DNA from: an uncultured Eubacteriales bacterium | GTDB lineage: Bacteria; Bacillota; Clostridia; Oscillospirales; Oscillospiraceae | NCBI GenBank assembly: GCA_900544945.1 | Contig: UQXG01000022.1 | Span: forward strand, 1 to 20,398 | Direction of reading: 5' to 3' | Length of the DNA stretch: 20,398 bases | In this document: positions 5,834 through 12,835 of the stretch, piece by piece | How positions within the stretch are numbered: the first letter of the stretch is position 1 | Layout of the letters: each line of letters opens with the position of its first letter | Position numbers and translations under genes: made by a program | The notes under the pieces: generated by a model | Told to the model about the DNA's origin: nothing | The model's input: the letters and a program-made list of their open reading frames with translations, nothing else | Database searches by the model: none

Positions 5834-6700
5834 ATGATTGAGTTATTGAAAGCGGTTCTCTTTGGCATCGTGGAGGGCGTGACGGAGTGGCTGCCCATTT
5901 CCTCCACCGGCCACCTGATTCTTTTGGACGAGTTCATTACCCTGAATATGTCCGAGGAATTCAAGAGCATGTTTGACGTGGTGATTCAGCTGGGAGCGAT
6001 TCTGGCGGTGATCGTCCTGTTCTTCCACAAGCTGAATCCCTTCTCCCCAAGCAAGACTCAGGAAGAGAAAAAGCAGACCTGGCAGCTGTGGTTCAAGGTG
6101 GTGGTGTCTATCATTCCCTCGGGTATTGTGGGCGTTCTGTTTGACGATTGGATGGATACTCACCTGCACAACGGCATCGTGGTTTCCATTGCACTGATCG
6201 TCTACGGCATTGCCTTTATTGTCGTAGAAGCTCGGAACCAGCACGGACGTTTCGAGCGGGGTAAGGACGGCGCGGCACATGTGAAGCTTGCTGCTGTCAA
6301 CGATGTGTACGACATTACTTACAAGACGGCTCTGATTATCGGCCTGTTCCAGTGCCTGAGCCTGGTCCCCGGCACTTCCCGCTCCGGCTCCACCATCCTG
6401 GGCGCTATCATCATTGGCATTGGCCGTCCGGCAGGTGCGGAATTCTCTTTCTTCATGGCCATTCCCACCATGCTGGGCGCTTCCGCCATCAAGGGACTGA
6501 AGTTCCTGCTTTCCGGCGTCAGCGCCACCGGCACGGAAATCGGCGTTCTTGTGGTCGGCTGTGTGGTGTCCTTCCTGGTGAGCCTGCTGGTCATCCGGGG
6601 GCTCATGCAGTATGTGCGCAGCCATTCCTTCTCCGCTTTCGGTGTTTACCGGATTGTTCTTGGCATCGTGGTTCTTGCTTACTTCGCGTTCCTGGCATAA
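5834..6700 (+). CDS. uppP: Undecaprenyl-diphosphatase
   Basis: A 288-residue integral membrane enzyme of the BacA/UppP family. It removes one phosphate from undecaprenyl diphosphate so that the lipid carrier can be reused in peptidoglycan and wall-polymer synthesis; loss or overproduction alters bacitracin sensitivity in known species. The first signature is VEGVTEWLPISSTGHLIL (residues 13-30, with Glu14, Glu18 and His27), the second VPGTSRSGSTI (178-188, with Arg183). About seven or eight membrane segments are visible, with a hydrophilic loop at about 68-85. TGAGGA (5822-5827) precedes the ATG. It is divergent from the response regulator gene and 37 bp upstream of the epimerase-like gene, with which it probably forms an operon. 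Confidence 0.95.
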   Translation: MIELLKAVLFGIVEGVTEWLPISSTGHLILLDEFITLNMSEEFKSMFDVVIQLGAILAVIVLFFHKLNPFSPSKTQEEKKQTWQLWFKVVVSIIPSGIVGVLFDDWMDTHLHNGIVVSIALIVYGIAFIVVEARNQHGRFERGKDGAAHVKLAAVNDVYDITYKTALIIGLFQCLSLVPGTSRSGSTILGAIIIGIGRPAGAEFSFFMAIPTMLGASAIKGLKFLLSGVSATGTEIGVLVVGCVVSFLVSLLVIRGLMQYVRSHSFSAFGVYRIVLGIVVLAYFAFLA

Positions 6701-6737
6701 ATAGACGGGCACTTGTGCCTGATAATGGGAGGTTTCT

Positions 6738-7616
6738 ATGGAGTATTTTCTGGAAAATGACTACCTGAAGGTGACGGTCACCACCTTCGGAGCCCAGGTC
6801 AAAAGCGTTATCCGCAAATGTGACGGCGTGGAGCACATGTGGAAGGCGGATAAGAACGTCTGGGGCTATCATGCGCCGGTTCTCTTCCCCCACTGCGGCA
6901 AGGTGACGGACGGGATTATCGAGGCCAAGGGCTCCAAATTCAAATCCGCCCAGCACGGCTTTGCCCGGCTGCTGGAGCACACCTTCGTGGATCAGAGCGC
7001 GGATACCCTGGTGCTGGAGCTGTGCGCAAATGAAAAGACCATGAAGGTATTTCCCTACGATTTCCGGCTGGTGTCTACCTTTACGCTGGAGGGCAGCACC
7101 ATCCACCATACTTTGACCGTGGAAAACCTGGACGAGAGCAATCTGCCCTTCGGCATCGGCTATCATCCGGCTTTTGCCATTCCCTTTGACGACAGGCATA
7201 CCTTCGCCGACTATGAGATTCGCTTTTCCGAGCCGGAGTCTCCCCTGTGCGTCAACTGCCGCCCCTACGGTCTGCTCCACGGCAACCTTTATTATCTGGG
7301 CAGCAACATCCGGGAGATTCCCATTGACGAGAAGCTTTTCGTCAACGACTCCCACTGCATGGTGAATCTCCGCTCCCAGACCATCGGCATTTACGAGAAG
7401 GACACGGGACGGGCGGTGGTCTGCGACATTGCGGATTTCCCCTATACCCTGATCTGGAGCAAACCCGGCCAGCCCCAGTTCGTCTGCATCGAGCCTTGGC
7501 ACAGCCTGCCCTCGGCGGAAAACGGCAGCACCCAGTGGGAGAAAAAGCCTGCCGCCGCGATCCTGGCTCCTGGCGAGGAATGGAGCTGCACTCTGAGTAC
7601 GGATTTTGTACGATAA
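6738..7616 (+). CDS. Aldose 1-epimerase-like protein (LacX type)
   Basis: A 292-residue soluble protein of the galactose mutarotase-like superfamily. Conserved positions are His73 in QHGFAR, His143 in GYHPAF and Glu252 in IEPWHSLP, which correspond to the substrate-binding and catalytic His/Glu residues of aldose epimerases. Length and motifs match the LacX-like branch, whose members probably interconvert alpha and beta anomers of a sugar or sugar phosphate; the substrate is unknown. GGGAGG lies just upstream of ATG 6738. It follows uppP by 37 bp and is closed by a terminator. Confidence 0.88.
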   Translation: MEYFLENDYLKVTVTTFGAQVKSVIRKCDGVEHMWKADKNVWGYHAPVLFPHCGKVTDGIIEAKGSKFKSAQHGFARLLEHTFVDQSADTLVLELCANEKTMKVFPYDFRLVSTFTLEGSTIHHTLTVENLDESNLPFGIGYHPAFAIPFDDRHTFADYEIRFSEPESPLCVNCRPYGLLHGNLYYLGSNIREIPIDEKLFVNDSHCMVNLRSQTIGIYEKDTGRAVVCDIADFPYTLIWSKPGQPQFVCIEPWHSLPSAENGSTQWEKKPAAAILAPGEEWSCTLSTDFVR

Positions 7617-7624
7617 TACACCCG

Positions 7625-7651
7625 ACCGGTGGGCGTTGCCCACCGGTTTTT
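7625..7651 (+). terminator. Rho-independent terminator of the uppP-epimerase operon
   Basis: A 10-bp perfect stem ACCGGTGGGC (7625-7634) with GCCCACCGGT (7638-7647), loop GTT, then T residues to 7651. Confidence 0.9.
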
Positions 7652-7685
7652 CCTGGTTTTTGGCCTTTATTTTCCGCTTTCCCTC

Positions 7686-7714
7686 TTTACGAAACGGAAA
7701 AACTGTTGTACAAT
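7686..7714 (+). promoter_or_regulatory. Promoter of the zinc-ribbon / parAB region
   Basis: TTTACG (7686-7691), 17-bp spacer, TACAAT (7709-7714), 29 bp before the GTG start. No other promoter was seen before parA, so parAB and serS may depend on this one. Confidence 0.5.
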
Positions 7715-7743
7715 ACTTCATATCACAATGGGAGGTGTGGGCT

Positions 7744-8103
7744 GTGTACTGCCTGAAATGCGGCAAGGAAACCAATGACGATCAGGCCTTCTGCCTGGAA
7801 TGCCAGAAGGAAATGGCAAAATACCCCGTTGACCCCGGCGTTGCCGTGCAGATTCCGCCCCGCAGGCAGACTACCCAGAAGAAGACCTCCAAGCGCCGGA
7901 TTACGCCGGAGGAGCAGGTGAAGATTCTGCGCAAGCGGGTGCGGCTTTACGCCTGCCTGTTCCTGGCGGCTTTGATTGTAGTGGTGTGTTTGTGCGTGCC
8001 GCTGGTTTTGCGGATGCAGGACGAGCGGGGACAGATCGGCAAGAACTATGTGACCATCAAGCCGGGCACTGTGCCGACCATTCCGGTGTCGGAGCCAAAG
8101 TGA
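7744..8103 (+). CDS. Zinc-ribbon single-pass membrane protein
   Basis: A 119-residue protein starting at GTG 7744, chosen because GGAGGTG (7731-7737) is 6 bases upstream and because the zinc ribbon then begins at residue 3. The pattern C3-x2-C6...C17-x2-C20 is a short zinc-ribbon. A basic linker (about 40-72) is followed by one hydrophobic helix (about 75-97) and a short tail rich in Pro, Val and Thr. Proteins with an N-terminal ribbon and one helix are common in Firmicutes; the function is unknown. Its stop codon is 1 base before the first parS site. Confidence 0.8.
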   Translation: MYCLKCGKETNDDQAFCLECQKEMAKYPVDPGVAVQIPPRRQTTQKKTSKRRITPEEQVKILRKRVRLYACLFLAALIVVVCLCVPLVLRMQDERGQIGKNYVTIKPGTVPTIPVSEPK

Positions 8104-8104
8104 T

Positions 8105-8120
8105 TGTTTCACGTGAAACA
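8105..8120. other. parS centromere site 1
   Basis: TGTTTCACGTGAAACA is an exact 16-bp palindrome identical to the broadly conserved chromosomal parS consensus. It lies 58 bp upstream of the parA start and binds Spo0J/ParB in characterised bacteria. Confidence 0.97.
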
Positions 8121-8141
8121 TCCAAAATCGGAAATCAAAAC

Positions 8142-8157
8142 TGTTTCACGTGAAACA
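8142..8157. other. parS centromere site 2
   Basis: A second exact copy of TGTTTCACGTGAAACA, 37 bp from the first (start to start) and 21 bp upstream of the parA start codon. Two perfect sites in the parA leader make a local ParB nucleation point and could also allow ParB to regulate its own operon. Confidence 0.97.
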
Positions 8158-8178
8158 AGGAAAAGCAAGGAGAGAAAG

Positions 8179-8934
8179 ATGGGCAAAATCATTGCGGTTG
8201 TCAATCAGAAGGGCGGCGTGGGGAAAACCACCACGGCGGTGAATCTGACGGCGGCCCTTCATGAGATGGGGGTGCGGGTGCTGCTGTGCGACTTCGACCC
8301 CCAGGCCAACGCCACCTCCGGCATGGGGGTGGACAAGCGGAAAATCAAATACTCAGCCTATGACGTGACCATCAACGAAACCCCGCTGAAAGACGCCATC
8401 ATCCACACGGACTACGGCGACGTACTCCCCTCCTCCGCGGATCTGGCAGGTGCTACCGTGGAGCTGATCGGGGAAACCCATCGGGAGCGGGTGCTGGAAA
8501 AGGCACTGTTCCGGGCCAAGGAGGACTACGACCTGATTTTCATCGACTGCCCCCCTTCCCTGGAGCTGCTGACTCTGAACGGCCTGTGCGCGGCGGACGG
8601 AATCCTGGTTCCGGTGCAGTGCGAGTATTTTGCGCTGGAAGGCCTCAGCGATCTGATGAGCACCCTGCGGATGGTGAAAAAGCGGATGAATCCCCGGCTG
8701 GAGATTTTCGGCGTGGCGCTGACCATGTTCGATGGCCGCACCAACTTCTCCACCCAGGTGGCCCAGGAGGTGCGCAAGCACTTCCCCGGCAAGGTCTTCG
8801 CCACGGTGATTCCCCGGAATATCCGCCTGGCGGAGGCACCCAGCCATGGCATCCCGGTGACGGCCTACGACCGCACCAGCCGGGGCGCCAACGCCTATCG
8901 GGCCATGGCAGAGGAAGTCAAAGGAAAATTATAA
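8179..8934 (+). CDS. parA: Chromosome partitioning ATPase ParA (Soj)
   Basis: A 251-residue deviant Walker ATPase. Walker A is KGGVGKTT (residues 11-18, with signature Lys11 and Lys16), Walker A' is DFDPQANAT (38-46) and Walker B is LIFIDCPPS (around Asp123). A late segment IPRNIRLAEAPSHG is typical of Soj. The short length, without an N-terminal helix-turn-helix, marks a chromosomal type Ib-like ParA. ATG 8179 is preceded by AAGGAGAG; the frame is open further upstream but would translate through the parS sites. ParA forms ATP-dependent DNA-bound dimers that ParB stimulates to release, driving origin segregation; in Bacillus it also controls DnaA. parB follows after 15 bp. Confidence 0.97.
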   Translation: MGKIIAVVNQKGGVGKTTTAVNLTAALHEMGVRVLLCDFDPQANATSGMGVDKRKIKYSAYDVTINETPLKDAIIHTDYGDVLPSSADLAGATVELIGETHRERVLEKALFRAKEDYDLIFIDCPPSLELLTLNGLCAADGILVPVQCEYFALEGLSDLMSTLRMVKKRMNPRLEIFGVALTMFDGRTNFSTQVAQEVRKHFPGKVFATVIPRNIRLAEAPSHGIPVTAYDRTSRGANAYRAMAEEVKGKL

Positions 8935-8949
8935 GGAAGAGGTGACGTG

Positions 8950-9810
8950 ATGGCAAGCAACAAAGGCCTTGGTAAAGGCCTGGGGGCACTGCTGGGGGAC
9001 TTTAGCGAGGAGCCCGTCAGCGACAGCGCCTATCGGCTGCTGCCCATTTATAAGGTGGAGCCCAATCCCGATCAGCCCCGGCATGATTTTGACGAGGAGG
9101 AGCTGCAAGCCCTGTCCGAGTCCATTGCCGTCCACGGCATTGTCCAGCCCCTGACGGTTCGGGAAATGCCCAACGGCTACTATCAGATCATCGCGGGAGA
9201 ACGGCGTTGGCGGGCTGCCCGGCTGGCAAACCTGAGCGACGTGCCGGTGATCGTGGTGGAGGCCGACGACAAGAAGGCCATGGAGCTGGCGCTGATTGAA
9301 AATTTGCAGCGGCAGGACTTGAACCCGGTGGAAGAAGCCCTGGGTTATCAGTCCTTAATCGAGGAATACGGCCTGACCCAGGAGGAAACCGCCGCCCGGG
9401 TGGGAAAATCCCGTCCGGCGGTTGCCAATTCTCTCAGACTTTTGGGCCTGTGCCCGGAGGTGCTGGAGCTGCTGAAGGCCGGAAGCCTGTCTGCCGGACA
9501 CGCCCGAGCCATTCTGAGCCTGAAAACCGAAAAGCAGCAGCAGGAGGCGGCAAAGAAGATCATCGCCCTGTCCCTGTCCGTCCGACAGGCGGAGACCCTG
9601 TGCAAAAACATGGGCAAGCCCCCGGCACCGGAAAAGAAAGCGGTATTTGCCGTGGACTATGTGGCGGAGTGCGAAAAGAGTCTGAGCAAGCGCTTAGGCC
9701 GGGGCGTGAAAATCGTCAACGGCAAGAAAAAAGGTCGCTTTGAGCTGGAATTTTACGGCGAAGAGGACCTGCAAAAGCTGCTGGACGCCCTGATGAAGCT
9801 GGAAAAATAA
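8950..9810 (+). CDS. parB: Chromosome partitioning protein ParB (Spo0J)
   Basis: A 286-residue protein. It starts with the typical MASNKGLGKGLGALLG. The N-terminal CTPase domain (about 28-125) contains IIAGERRWRAA (80-90, the GERRxR CTP-binding motif) and ENLQRQDLNPVEEA. The helix-turn-helix (about 141-165, YGLTQEETAARVGKSRPAVANSL) reads parS, and a C-terminal dimerisation domain ends the protein. An alternative GTG lies one codon upstream at 8947. ParB loads on parS as a CTP-dependent sliding clamp. The two perfect parS sites upstream of parA favour Spo0J rather than the related Noc. Operon with parA, possibly with serS. Confidence 0.96.
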   Translation: MASNKGLGKGLGALLGDFSEEPVSDSAYRLLPIYKVEPNPDQPRHDFDEEELQALSESIAVHGIVQPLTVREMPNGYYQIIAGERRWRAARLANLSDVPVIVVEADDKKAMELALIENLQRQDLNPVEEALGYQSLIEEYGLTQEETAARVGKSRPAVANSLRLLGLCPEVLELLKAGSLSAGHARAILSLKTEKQQQEAAKKIIALSLSVRQAETLCKNMGKPPAPEKKAVFAVDYVAECEKSLSKRLGRGVKIVNGKKKGRFELEFYGEEDLQKLLDALMKLEK

Positions 9811-9816
9811 ACTTTA

Positions 9817-9844
9817 TTTATATATCCTAATTTATATATCCTAA
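9817..9844. repeat. 14-bp tandem duplication upstream of serS
   Basis: TTTATATATCCTAA occurs twice head to tail (9817-9830 and 9831-9844). It fills half of the 58-bp parB-serS gap and lies just upstream of the serS ribosome binding site. It is AT-rich, unlike the flanks. No T-box leader is present. Confidence 0.85.
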
Positions 9845-9868
9845 TTTCTTTAAGAGAGGTTATTTACA

Positions 9869-11200
9869 ATGTTAGACATCAAGCGTATCAAGGAAAATCC
9901 CGATGCCGTGAAGGCCGGCCTGAAGGCAAAGGAAGTGGACTGCGATGCCACCGTCGACCGGATTCTGGAGCTGGACGTGGAAGTCCGTGGCCTGAAGACG
10001 GCAACCGAGACGGCCACCGCCCAGAAGAACAAGCTGGCCAAGGAAAACGGCAAGCTCTTCGGCCAGAAGAAGGGCATGGAGAAGAAGGGCGAGGACACCT
10101 CCGCTCTGGACGCAGCCATTGAGGCCAACAAGGCCGAGTCCATTCGCCTGGACAAGGAAATCGCCGACGACGCGGAGAAGCTGAAGACCCTGAACGCCGA
10201 GTACCGCACCGCCATGCTTAGCCTGCCCAACCTGCCCGACCCGGATCTGCTTCCCGGCGGCAAGGAGAACAACCAGCCCCTGCGCTATATTGGCCCTAAG
10301 CACGCCTTTGACTTTGAGCCCAAGCACCACGTTGACCTCTGCCAGAACCTGGGTCTCATCGACTACGAGCGGGGCGTGAAGCTGGCAGGCTCCGGCAACT
10401 GGATGTACACCGGCATGGGCGCCCGGCTGGAGTGGGCACTGCTGAACTACTTCATCGACACCCACATTGCCGACGGCTATGAGTTCATCCTGCCTCCTCA
10501 CATGCTGGAGTATGCCTGCGGCGAGACTGCCGGTCAGTTCCCCAAGTTTGCCGACGAGGTCTACAAGATCGCCAACCCCACCGATGACCGGGTGCACTAT
10601 ATGCTGCCCACCGCCGAGGCTGCTCTGTGCTCCATCTACCGGGATGAGATTCTGAACGAATCCGATCTGCCCCGGAAGCTCTTTGCCTACACTCCCTGCT
10701 TCCGCCGGGAGGCCGGTTCTCACCGTGCCGACGAGCGGGGCATGGTGCGGGGACACCAGTTCAACAAGGTGGAGATGTTCCAGTTCACCCGTCCCGAGGA
10801 TTCCGACGCGGCCTTTGAGGAGCTGGTCACCAAGGCCGAGAAGCTGGTGGCAGGACTGGGTCTGCACTTCCGCACCGTGAAGCTGGCTGCCGGCGACTGC
10901 TCCGCCTCCATGGCCAGAACCTATGATATTGAAATCCTGATCCCCTCCATGGACGGCTACAAGGAGGTTTCCTCCGTGTCCAACGCCCGGGATTACCAGG
11001 CCCGTCGGGGCAATATCCGCTTCCGCCGGGAGGCCACCGGCAAGCCCGAGTTCGTCCACACTCTGAACGGCTCCGGCCTGGCCACCTCCCGTATCTTCCC
11101 GGCTCTCGTGGAGCAGAACCAGAGAGCCGACGGCTCCGTCGTCATTCCCGAGGCCCTGCGTAAGTATCTGGGCGGCATGGAGATCATCGAGAAGAAGTAA
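9869..11200 (+). CDS. serS: Serine--tRNA ligase (divergent motif 2 and 3)
   Basis: A 443-residue class II aminoacyl-tRNA synthetase that charges tRNA-Ser. The N-terminal coiled-coil arm (about 1-115, beginning MLDIKRIKENPD) binds the tRNA long arm. The catalytic core contains the serine-specific TAE motif (in MLPTAEAALCSIYRDEIL), motif 2 (CFRREAGSHRADERGMVRGHQFNKVEMF) and motif 3 (LNGSGLATSR..PALVEQNQ). Overall order and length are normal. The motif 2 loop differs from the common GRDTRG form and motif 3 differs from GLAVGRTLVA, so it belongs to a divergent branch. The GAGAGGT ribosome binding site is close to ATG 9869. It lies 58 bp after parB with no promoter or T-box seen between. Confidence 0.95.
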   Translation: MLDIKRIKENPDAVKAGLKAKEVDCDATVDRILELDVEVRGLKTATETATAQKNKLAKENGKLFGQKKGMEKKGEDTSALDAAIEANKAESIRLDKEIADDAEKLKTLNAEYRTAMLSLPNLPDPDLLPGGKENNQPLRYIGPKHAFDFEPKHHVDLCQNLGLIDYERGVKLAGSGNWMYTGMGARLEWALLNYFIDTHIADGYEFILPPHMLEYACGETAGQFPKFADEVYKIANPTDDRVHYMLPTAEAALCSIYRDEILNESDLPRKLFAYTPCFRREAGSHRADERGMVRGHQFNKVEMFQFTRPEDSDAAFEELVTKAEKLVAGLGLHFRTVKLAAGDCSASMARTYDIEILIPSMDGYKEVSSVSNARDYQARRGNIRFRREATGKPEFVHTLNGSGLATSRIFPALVEQNQRADGSVVIPEALRKYLGGMEIIEKK

Positions 11201-11208
11201 TCAGCCAT

Positions 11209-11228
11209 CCCGGCGGCGCGCCGCCGGG
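11209..11228. other. Perfect 20-bp GC palindrome
   Basis: CCCGGCGGCG followed by its exact complement, between serS and mscL. No T run follows, so it is not a standard terminator. It could be an attenuating hairpin or mRNA-stabilising structure. Confidence 0.6.
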
Positions 11229-11257
11229 AAATTCCAAGCCGAAAGGGAGAAACGGAA

Positions 11258-11710
11258 ATGGACAAGGGAAATAAGCCCAAGTGGTGGGATGAATTCGTAG
11301 CCTTTGCCGTCAAGGGCAACGCCATGGCCCTGGCCGTTGGCACCATCATCGGCGCGGCTTTCTCCGGCATCACCAAGAGCCTGACGGACGACATCATTAT
11401 GCCCATCGTTTCCATCTTCATCGGCGGCGTGGACTTTTCCGAGATGAAGCTGACGCTCCCCCGGCTCTTCGCCGAGACCCTGGACGAAAACGGCCGGGTC
11501 ATCGAGAACACCCTGAACTACGGCAACTTTATCTCCGCCGTCATCAACTTCCTGATTCTGGCGCTGGTGGTGTTCTTCCTGGTCAAGGGGCTGAACAAGC
11601 TCTCCGAGGTTGGCAAAATGAAGGAGCCTGCGGCCCCTGCCGCCCCCCCCCAGCCTACCGCCCAGGAAAAGCTGCTTATGGAAATCCGGGATCTGCTGAA
11701 AAACAAATAA
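11258..11710 (+). CDS. mscL: Large-conductance mechanosensitive channel
   Basis: A 150-residue inner-membrane channel subunit; the pentamer opens under membrane tension to release solutes in hypo-osmotic shock. The N-terminal amphipathic segment KWWDEFVAFAVKGNAMALAVGTIIGAAF includes the pore-lining TM1 glycine/alanine pattern (about 15-45). SLTDDIIMPIVSIFIGGVDF follows, then a periplasmic-side loop, TM2 (about 88-112), a Pro/Ala-rich linker and the C-terminal helical bundle (AQEKLLMEIRDLLKNK). GAAAGGGAG precedes the ATG. It is 57 bp after serS and followed by a hairpin terminator. Confidence 0.96.
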   Translation: MDKGNKPKWWDEFVAFAVKGNAMALAVGTIIGAAFSGITKSLTDDIIMPIVSIFIGGVDFSEMKLTLPRLFAETLDENGRVIENTLNYGNFISAVINFLILALVVFFLVKGLNKLSEVGKMKEPAAPAAPPQPTAQEKLLMEIRDLLKNK

Positions 11711-11718
11711 GGAAAACC

Positions 11719-11763
11719 GCTGTTAAGGGTGTCCCCTGCCGGGATACCCTTAGCAGCCTTTCT
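11719..11763 (+). terminator. Long-stem terminator after mscL
   Basis: A 17-bp stem (11719-11735 with 11741-11757, two wobble pairs), loop CTGCC, followed by a short pyrimidine tract CTTTCT. The U tract is weak but the stem is strong and placed 8 bp after the mscL stop. Confidence 0.65.
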
Positions 11764-11777
11764 ATGTAGAGGTAACT

Positions 11778-12152
11778 ATGAAATATCTGACCCAATTTTT
11801 GAGAATTCTCGCATTTACACTGGCGGGGGAGCTGCTGCAGCGGCTGGTTCCCCTGCCCATTCCCGCCTCGGTCTACGGGCTGGTGCTGCTGTTCGGAGCT
11901 CTGAATACCGGCCTGGTCAAGCTGGAGCAGGTAAAGGACGCGGGCGGCTTCCTCATTTCCATTCTGCCCATCCTCTTTGTCTCCCCGGCGGTGGGGATTC
12001 TGGACAACTGGGAGGCCATCCGGGGCGCGCTGATCCCCATTCTGGCGCTGACGCTGCTGAGCACCGTCCTGACCTTCGGCATTGCGGGACGCGCCACCCA
12101 GGCGATGATGGGAAAGGAGGAAAAGCCCAATGACGCTTCTGGAGAGCATTGA
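11778..12152 (+). CDS. lrgA: CidA/LrgA family holin-like protein
   Basis: A 124-residue membrane protein with about four helices. The N-terminal LAGELLQRLVPLPIPASVYGLVLLF is the CidA/LrgA signature, followed by a helix with FLISILPILFVSPAVGI. The hydrophilic tail overlaps the start of lrgB by 23 bp. GAGGTAA precedes ATG 11778. Holin-like CidA/LrgA proteins were linked to murein hydrolase export and cell death in Staphylococcus; the LrgAB pair (PftAB in Bacillus) also acts in pyruvate uptake. No LytSR-type regulator is in the window. Confidence 0.92.
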   Translation: MKYLTQFLRILAFTLAGELLQRLVPLPIPASVYGLVLLFGALNTGLVKLEQVKDAGGFLISILPILFVSPAVGILDNWEAIRGALIPILALTLLSTVLTFGIAGRATQAMMGKEEKPNDASGEH

Positions 12153-12819
12153 TCTATTTCCCATGATTCTCACACTTCTGGCCTTTCAAATCGGACGGAT
12201 GGCTCAGGAAAAGTGGAAAAAACCGATTTTTAACCCAACGCTTATCGGCATGATTCTGGTGGTGGCTGTTCTTCTGGCTACCGGCATGAATCCGGCGGGC
12301 TACACCGCCGGAATGGTGCGGCTGTCCTGGCTGATGACCCCGGCAACCATTTGCCTGGCGATCCCCATGTATGAGCAGTTCCGGGTGCTGCGCAGGAATC
12401 TGAAGGCGATTCTGGCAGGTGTGATTGCCGGTTCCCTGGCCTGCATGGGCACCATCCTGGTGCTGGGTCTGCTGCTGGAATTTGACCAGGAGCTGATTGT
12501 GTCCCTGCTTCCCAAGTCGGTGACCACCGCCATCGGCGTGTCCCTCAGCGAGCTGTTCGGCGGCATGGCAGGTGTGACCACCGCGGTGATTATCGTCACC
12601 GGCATCGGCGGAAACATGCTTGGGCCGGTGTTATGTAAACTTTTCAGAATTGAGGATCCGGTGGCTCAGGGCGTTGCCTTCGGCACCGCCGCCCACGTCA
12701 TCGGCACAGCCAAGGCCAACGAGCTGAGCCAGCTGACCGGGGCGGCCAGCAGTCTTTCCCTGGTGGTAGCCGGACTGCTTACCGCAGTGCTCATGCCCAT
12801 CCTTACACACATTATGTAA
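12130..12819 (+). CDS. lrgB: LrgB family membrane protein
   Basis: A 229-residue polytopic membrane protein (about six helices). Family landmarks are NPTLIGMILVVAVLL near residue 40, the LLPKSVTTAIGVSLSELFGG segment (about 131-150), a Gly-rich GIGGNMLGPVL and the C-terminal GTAAHVIGTAKA. GGAAAGGAGG (12110-12119) lies inside lrgA, and the 23-bp overlap indicates coupled translation. It works with LrgA as a two-part transporter or holin-like complex. fumC follows after 16 bp, so the pair is probably co-transcribed with a TCA-cycle enzyme. Confidence 0.94.
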   Translation: MTLLESIDLFPMILTLLAFQIGRMAQEKWKKPIFNPTLIGMILVVAVLLATGMNPAGYTAGMVRLSWLMTPATICLAIPMYEQFRVLRRNLKAILAGVIAGSLACMGTILVLGLLLEFDQELIVSLLPKSVTTAIGVSLSELFGGMAGVTTAVIIVTGIGGNMLGPVLCKLFRIEDPVAQGVAFGTAAHVIGTAKANELSQLTGAASSLSLVVAGLLTAVLMPILTHIM

Positions 12820-12835
12820 ACCAAGGAGGCTAACA

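Noticed and set aside
8104..8178. Upstream extension of parA starting at TTG 8104
   Set aside because: It would translate both parS sites and adds 25 residues not found in Soj proteins; ATG 8179 has the ribosome binding site and the canonical N-terminus.
9811..9868. T-box riboswitch upstream of serS
   Set aside because: The gap is only 58 bp and has no T-box sequence or specifier stem.
11209..11228. GC palindrome as a terminator of serS
   Set aside because: There is no T tract after it and mscL follows closely; it may be only an RNA hairpin.
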